Shown piece after piece: positions 60,235 to 64,000 of a DNA stretch of 64,000 nt. Source of the DNA: Yoonia sp. (GTDB lineage: Bacteria > Pseudomonadota > Alphaproteobacteria > Rhodobacterales > Rhodobacteraceae); NCBI RefSeq assembly GCF_018402175.1, contig NZ_JAGYJK010000011.1:62001-126000 (forward strand), read 5' to 3'. The translations under genes and the position numbers were made by a program. Under the pieces are notes generated by a model, which was given only the letters and a program-made list of their open reading frames with translations, had not been told where the DNA came from and searched no databases. Each line of letters starts with the position of its first letter. The stretch's first letter is position 1.

Positions 60235-60816
60235 ATGGATATCATTCTTCTCGAACGCGTGGCAAAACTCGGTCAGATGGGCCAAGTCGTATCCGTCAAG
60301 GACGGCTATGCCCGCAACTTTCTGCTGCCACAGGGCAAAGCCCTGCGGGTGAACGCGGCCAATATGGCCCGTTTCGAGGCTGAAAAGGCCCAGCTGGAAG
60401 CGCGCAACCTCGAAACCAAAAAAGAAGCACAGGCCCTTGCAGACAAGCTTGACGGTCAGCGTTTCGTCATCATCCGTTCCGCCTCTGACGGTGGTGCGCT
60501 TTACGGGTCGGTCACGCCACGCGATGCCGCCGAAGCCGCAACAAAAGCCGGTTTCAGCGTCGACAAAGGTCAGATCGTTCTGACCGGCGCGATCAAGGAT
60601 CTTGGCCTGCATGATGTGCTGGTCAACCTGCACCCCGAAGTGGCTGCCACGATCACGCTGAACGTCGCCCGTTCCGCCGAAGAGGCCCAGCTTCAGGAAG
60701 CCGGCAAATCCATCGCCGAACTGGCCGCCGAAGAAGAGGCCGCCGCCGAGTTCGAAATTCAGGAACTGTTCGACGACATCGGCGGCGCTGCCGACGGCGA
60801 AGACGACCGCGACTAA
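60235..60816 (+). CDS. rplI: Large ribosomal subunit protein bL9
   Basis: A 193-residue bL9. The N-domain ([40 protein letters not shown]) binds 23S rRNA; a long helix follows ([23 protein letters not shown]) and then the C-domain with [15 protein letters not shown]. The C-terminus is an acidic extension ([31 protein letters not shown]) longer than in E. coli (149 residues). It ends the operon before a strong terminator. Confidence 0.97.
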   Translation: MDIILLERVAKLGQMGQVVSVKDGYARNFLLPQGKALRVNAANMARFEAEKAQLEARNLETKKEAQALADKLDGQRFVIIRSASDGGALYGSVTPRDAAEAATKAGFSVDKGQIVLTGAIKDLGLHDVLVNLHPEVAATITLNVARSAEEAQLQEAGKSIAELAAEEEAAAEFEIQELFDDIGGAADGEDDRD

Positions 60817-60836
60817 ATCCTGGCGATATGGTATTG

Positions 60837-60870
60837 AAAAGGGCCGCGGCATTTGCCAGCGGCCCTTTTT
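60837..60870 (+). terminator. Intrinsic terminator after rplI
   Basis: AAAAGGGCCGC (60837-60847) pairs with GCGGCCCTTTTT (60859-60870) and is followed by further T-rich sequence. It begins 21 bases after the rplI stop codon. Confidence 0.92.
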
Positions 60871-60955
60871 GTTTGTTCGGTCCTCGGCAAGGCGCATGTG
60901 GTGACACGGCCCCCGCGCCACGCGGTGCAATATTGCCTTATTGGAAAAGATCCAG

Positions 60956-61525
60956 ATGTTTCAATTCCCACATGACTTTGATCCTCAGCCGTCACTCGCG
61001 AATGACGTGCTTGAACTTGAGCCATTGGCGCAGACAGATATCGACGCGCTCGCCGTCGCGGCCAGCGATCCCGCCATCTGGGCCGGCCATCCAGCGCGGA
61101 ACAGACACCAAAGAGACGTCTTCGACGGATATTTCACGGCTCTTCTTGATGTGGGTGGCACGCTGTTGGTGCGAGATCGCGCAACAGACGCGGTGATCGG
61201 ATGCTCTGCATACTATACAGATCCGTCAGCCCCCTCGCGGCTATCAATCGGATACACTTTTCTGACCTGTGCATATTGGGGCGGCGCGACAAACTACGCG
61301 CTGAAAAGCCTGATGCTGGGTCATCTGTATCAGCATCATTCCGAAGCCTGGTTTCATATTGCGCCACAGAATATTCGGTCGCAAACAGCGACGATGAAAC
61401 TTGGGGCGGTTTTGGCGCATGACGCTGATCTGGATCTGGGCGGCGGCCACCAACCCTGGCGGTGCTATTGCCTGTCCCGCGAATCTTGGACGCATAAAGT
61501 GTCCAGTCGCGGCACGAAAACCTGA
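60956..61525 (+). CDS. GNAT family N-acetyltransferase
   Basis: A 189-residue protein of the RimJ/RimL-like GNAT group. It begins MFQFPHDFDPQPSLANDVLELEPLAQTDIDALAVAASDPAIWAGHP, followed by GYFTALLDVGGTLLVRDRATDAVIGCSAYY, SIGYTFLTCAYWGGATNYALKSLMLGHLYQHH and an acetyl-CoA-binding-like NIRSQTATMKLGAVLAHD, in which N-x-R-S-x-x-x-x-x-K-L-G-A is typical. GGAAAAG lies 8 bases upstream of the chosen Met. Its codon use looks less G/C-biased than its neighbours, perhaps a sign of transfer. Substrate unknown. Confidence 0.85.
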   Translation: MFQFPHDFDPQPSLANDVLELEPLAQTDIDALAVAASDPAIWAGHPARNRHQRDVFDGYFTALLDVGGTLLVRDRATDAVIGCSAYYTDPSAPSRLSIGYTFLTCAYWGGATNYALKSLMLGHLYQHHSEAWFHIAPQNIRSQTATMKLGAVLAHDADLDLGGGHQPWRCYCLSRESWTHKVSSRGTKT

Positions 61526-61652
61526 CGACAGGCCAAACCAGCCCATACAGCAGATATCCGGCGCGACAGGGCTGTCGAGATCATCACCAAGACCACTGCA
61601 CGCCCCTTGTCCGAATGGCGTGACACCACGACATGTCAAAGCAACATTCCAC

Positions 61653-61679
61653 AAAAAAGGGCACCCGCAGGTGCCCTTT
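61653..61679 (-). terminator. Intrinsic terminator after tig
   Basis: AAAGGGCACC (61656-61665) pairs with GGTGCCCTTT (61670-61679). On the minus strand the stem is followed by TTTTTT, placing a strong terminator 24 bases after the tig stop codon. Confidence 0.9.
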
Positions 61680-61702
61680 CCCGTCGCCACATGGCGTAGT
61701 GC

Positions 61703-63034
61703 TTATTCTTCTTCCAGCTTCTCGACCGCTTTTTGCAGGTCTTCCTTGCTGACGTCTTTTTCTGTCACAGTTGCCGCGGCGAAGATGTGGTCAACGACCT
61801 TGTCTTCGAACATCGGCGCCTGCAATTGCTGGCGGAACTGCGCGTTCTGCTGCACGAACTCAAAGAACTGGCGTTCCTGACCGGGATATTGCCGCGCCTG
61901 GGTCATGATCGCCTGGGTCATTTCCTGATCGGTGACTTTGACGTCGGCTTTCTGGCCGATGTCAGCCAGCAACAGGCCCAGTTTCACGCGACGTTCAGCC
62001 AGCGATTTATGCTCGTCCGTCGGCGTGATCTCGGGGTGATCATGGCCGTGGACATCGGGGTTTTCCTCATGCCACAGCTGATGCGCGATCTGGTTGGCCT
62101 CGGCTTCGACCAGCGCCTTGGGCAGATCGAAACTGACAACACCGTCCAGCGCATCCAGCAAGGCACGTTTGGCCAGCGCACGGGATGCACCGCTATATTC
62201 AGCCTCCAGACGATCCGCGATCTGGGTCTTGAGCGTGGCCAGATCCCCAGCCCCGAATTTCGCCGCCAGCTCGTCATTGATTTCCGGCGCTTTGGGCGCG
62301 CGGACATCCTTGATGGTACAGGTGAACACGGCTGTCTTGCCGGCCAGATGGGCGGCCTGATATTCTTCGGGGAAGGTGACTTCGACATCCTTGACGTCGC
62401 CAGTCTTGACCTTCAGCAACCCATCCTCGAACCCGGGGATGAAAGAATTGGACCCCAGAACCAGCGGGTAATCCTCGGCGGTGCCACCTTCAAAGGCTTC
62501 ACCATCAACCTTGCCCACGAAATCCAGAACGACCTGGTCGTCCTTTTTGGCTTGGGTTTTCTTGGTCTCATAGGTCATGGCCTGCGGCGAGGCTGCCAGG
62601 TTGTCCAGGGCTTCCTGCACGGCGGCGTCATCGGCCTTCACGACCATGCGCTCCAGCGTGATCTTGGCGAAATCCACGGCCGGAATATCGGGCAGCTTTT
62701 CATAGGACACATCGACCAGCACGTCATCGCCGGGCTTCCAGTCGGGGTTGGACATCTTCATCTCGGGCTGGCCCGCAGGGCGGTCACCGCTGCTGTCCAG
62801 ATGGTCGCGCACGGCAGAATCGATGCTGTCCTGCATCGCTTCGCCCATCAGGCGTTCGCCATATTGCTTGCGCAGCAATGCCATCGGGACCTTGCCCTTG
62901 CGAAAGCCTTTCATCTCGATGGTTGGCTGGGCTTCTTTGAGCTTCTCTTCAACCTTCGCGTCCAGCTCTGCCGCTGTGACGGTGATGGCATAGCCGCGCT
63001 TGAGGCCGTCGTTCAGGGTCTCGGTGACCTGCAT
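61703..63034 (-). CDS. tig: Trigger factor (ribosome-associated chaperone)
   Basis: A 443-residue trigger factor. The N-terminal ribosome-binding domain has the signature [17 protein letters not shown] (residues 43-59). The middle FKBP-type prolyl isomerase domain (about 160-245) has [44 protein letters not shown]. The C-terminal chaperone domain is helical (for example [19 protein letters not shown]). It binds near the ribosome exit tunnel and helps nascent chains fold. AAGGA lies 8 bases upstream. It is followed downstream by its own terminator. Confidence 0.97.
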   Translation of the reverse strand: MQVTETLNDGLKRGYAITVTAAELDAKVEEKLKEAQPTIEMKGFRKGKVPMALLRKQYGERLMGEAMQDSIDSAVRDHLDSSGDRPAGQPEMKMSNPDWKPGDDVLVDVSYEKLPDIPAVDFAKITLERMVVKADDAAVQEALDNLAASPQAMTYETKKTQAKKDDQVVLDFVGKVDGEAFEGGTAEDYPLVLGSNSFIPGFEDGLLKVKTGDVKDVEVTFPEEYQAAHLAGKTAVFTCTIKDVRAPKAPEINDELAAKFGAGDLATLKTQIADRLEAEYSGASRALAKRALLDALDGVVSFDLPKALVEAEANQIAHQLWHEENPDVHGHDHPEITPTDEHKSLAERRVKLGLLLADIGQKADVKVTDQEMTQAIMTQARQYPGQERQFFEFVQQNAQFRQQLQAPMFEDKVVDHIFAAATVTEKDVSKEDLQKAVEKLEEE

Positions 63035-63057
63035 GTGTTGTCCTTTTTTTCACTACC

Positions 63058-63142
63058 TGGTGCGGGTGGAGGGACTTGAACCCCCACGCCTTGCGGCGCC
63101 AGAACCTAAATCTGGTGCGTCTACCAATTTCGCCACACCCGC
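63058..63142 (-). tRNA. tRNA-Leu (anticodon UAG)
   Basis: On the minus strand the 85-base gene begins GCGGGTGTGGCG and ends CACCCGCACCA. The acceptor stem is GCGGGTG/CACCCGC, the anticodon stem-loop is CCAGA TTTAGGT TCTGG with anticodon TAG, a long variable arm (GCGCCGCAAGGCGT) marks a class II tRNA, and the T-arm is GGGGG TTCAAGT CCCTC. The CCA end is encoded. It lies just upstream of tig. Confidence 0.96.
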
Positions 63143-63996
<854 letters not shown>

Positions 63997-64000
63997 CACC

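Overview
The window looks like chromosomal DNA of an alphaproteobacterium of the order Rhodobacterales (Rhodobacter/Roseobacter group). The evidence is a high-GC coding style, an RcGTA-type gene transfer agent (GTA) cluster, a pyruvate dehydrogenase operon with a lipoyl domain fused to E1-beta, GlnE and GlnB of alphaproteobacterial type, Entner-Doudoroff genes, TRAP transport, and short dispersed palindromes of a kind common in this group. Nearly all genes are core or family-typical. There is no CRISPR array, insertion sequence, integrase or plasmid gene.

Layout. 1-5.7 kb: end of an unknown gene, a small membrane protein, a CoxE-like VWA protein, an M48 protease, then on the minus strand a YdeI/DUF1801-like protein, a PIN-domain protein, an RlmI-like methyltransferase and a lipoprotein. 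5.7-10.6 kb: edd and a frameshifted eda behind a LacI-type palindrome, then a frameshifted chemotaxis receptor. 10.6-15.7 kb: glnE with a small partner gene, a YbaK protein, a DUF2852 protein and bpt. 15.7-20.2 kb: a TRAP transporter. 20.6-25.4 kb: yghU, a Ca/Na antiporter, and ilvB-ilvN with a clear attenuator (promoter, Ile/Val/Leu leader peptide, terminator), then an EF-hand protein. 25.5-29.0 kb: a frameshifted nucleoside hydrolase, selO and two cyclophilins. 29.1-35.8 kb: pgk, fba, ftsB and pdhA-pdhB-pdhC. 35.8-50.8 kb: cysE, a small gene, and a complete GTA structural cluster (g15 back to g1) read on the minus strand. 51-55.6 kb: mltG-fabF-acpP-fabG-fabD. 55.8-59.3 kb: a cytochrome b561-YceI fusion, an unknown lipoprotein, a YceI protein and a small membrane protein. 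59.5-64 kb: rpsF-rpsR-rplI, an acetyltransferase, tig, tRNA-Leu(UAG) and glnB.

How the genes relate. Central carbon flow is well represented: edd/eda feed pyruvate, pgk and fba serve glycolysis/gluconeogenesis, pdhABC makes acetyl-CoA, and fabD/G/F with acpP use it. GlnB and GlnE are two parts of the nitrogen signalling route to glutamine synthetase. The GTA cluster encodes terminase, capsid, connector, tail and cell-recognition proteins but no replication, integration or lysis genes, as expected for a domesticated particle.

Points that stand out: (1) ilvBN attenuation, whose terminator is identical over 20 bases to part of a dispersed palindromic repeat near 27.96 kb; (2) repeat-like palindromes at the same place inside the lipoyl linkers of both pdhB and pdhC; (3) a terminator-bearing inverted repeat lying between the GTA terminase and portal genes; (4) four otherwise well-conserved genes (eda, chemotaxis receptor, nucleoside hydrolase, GTA g12) each broken by exactly one base, which may be sequence error rather than gene decay.
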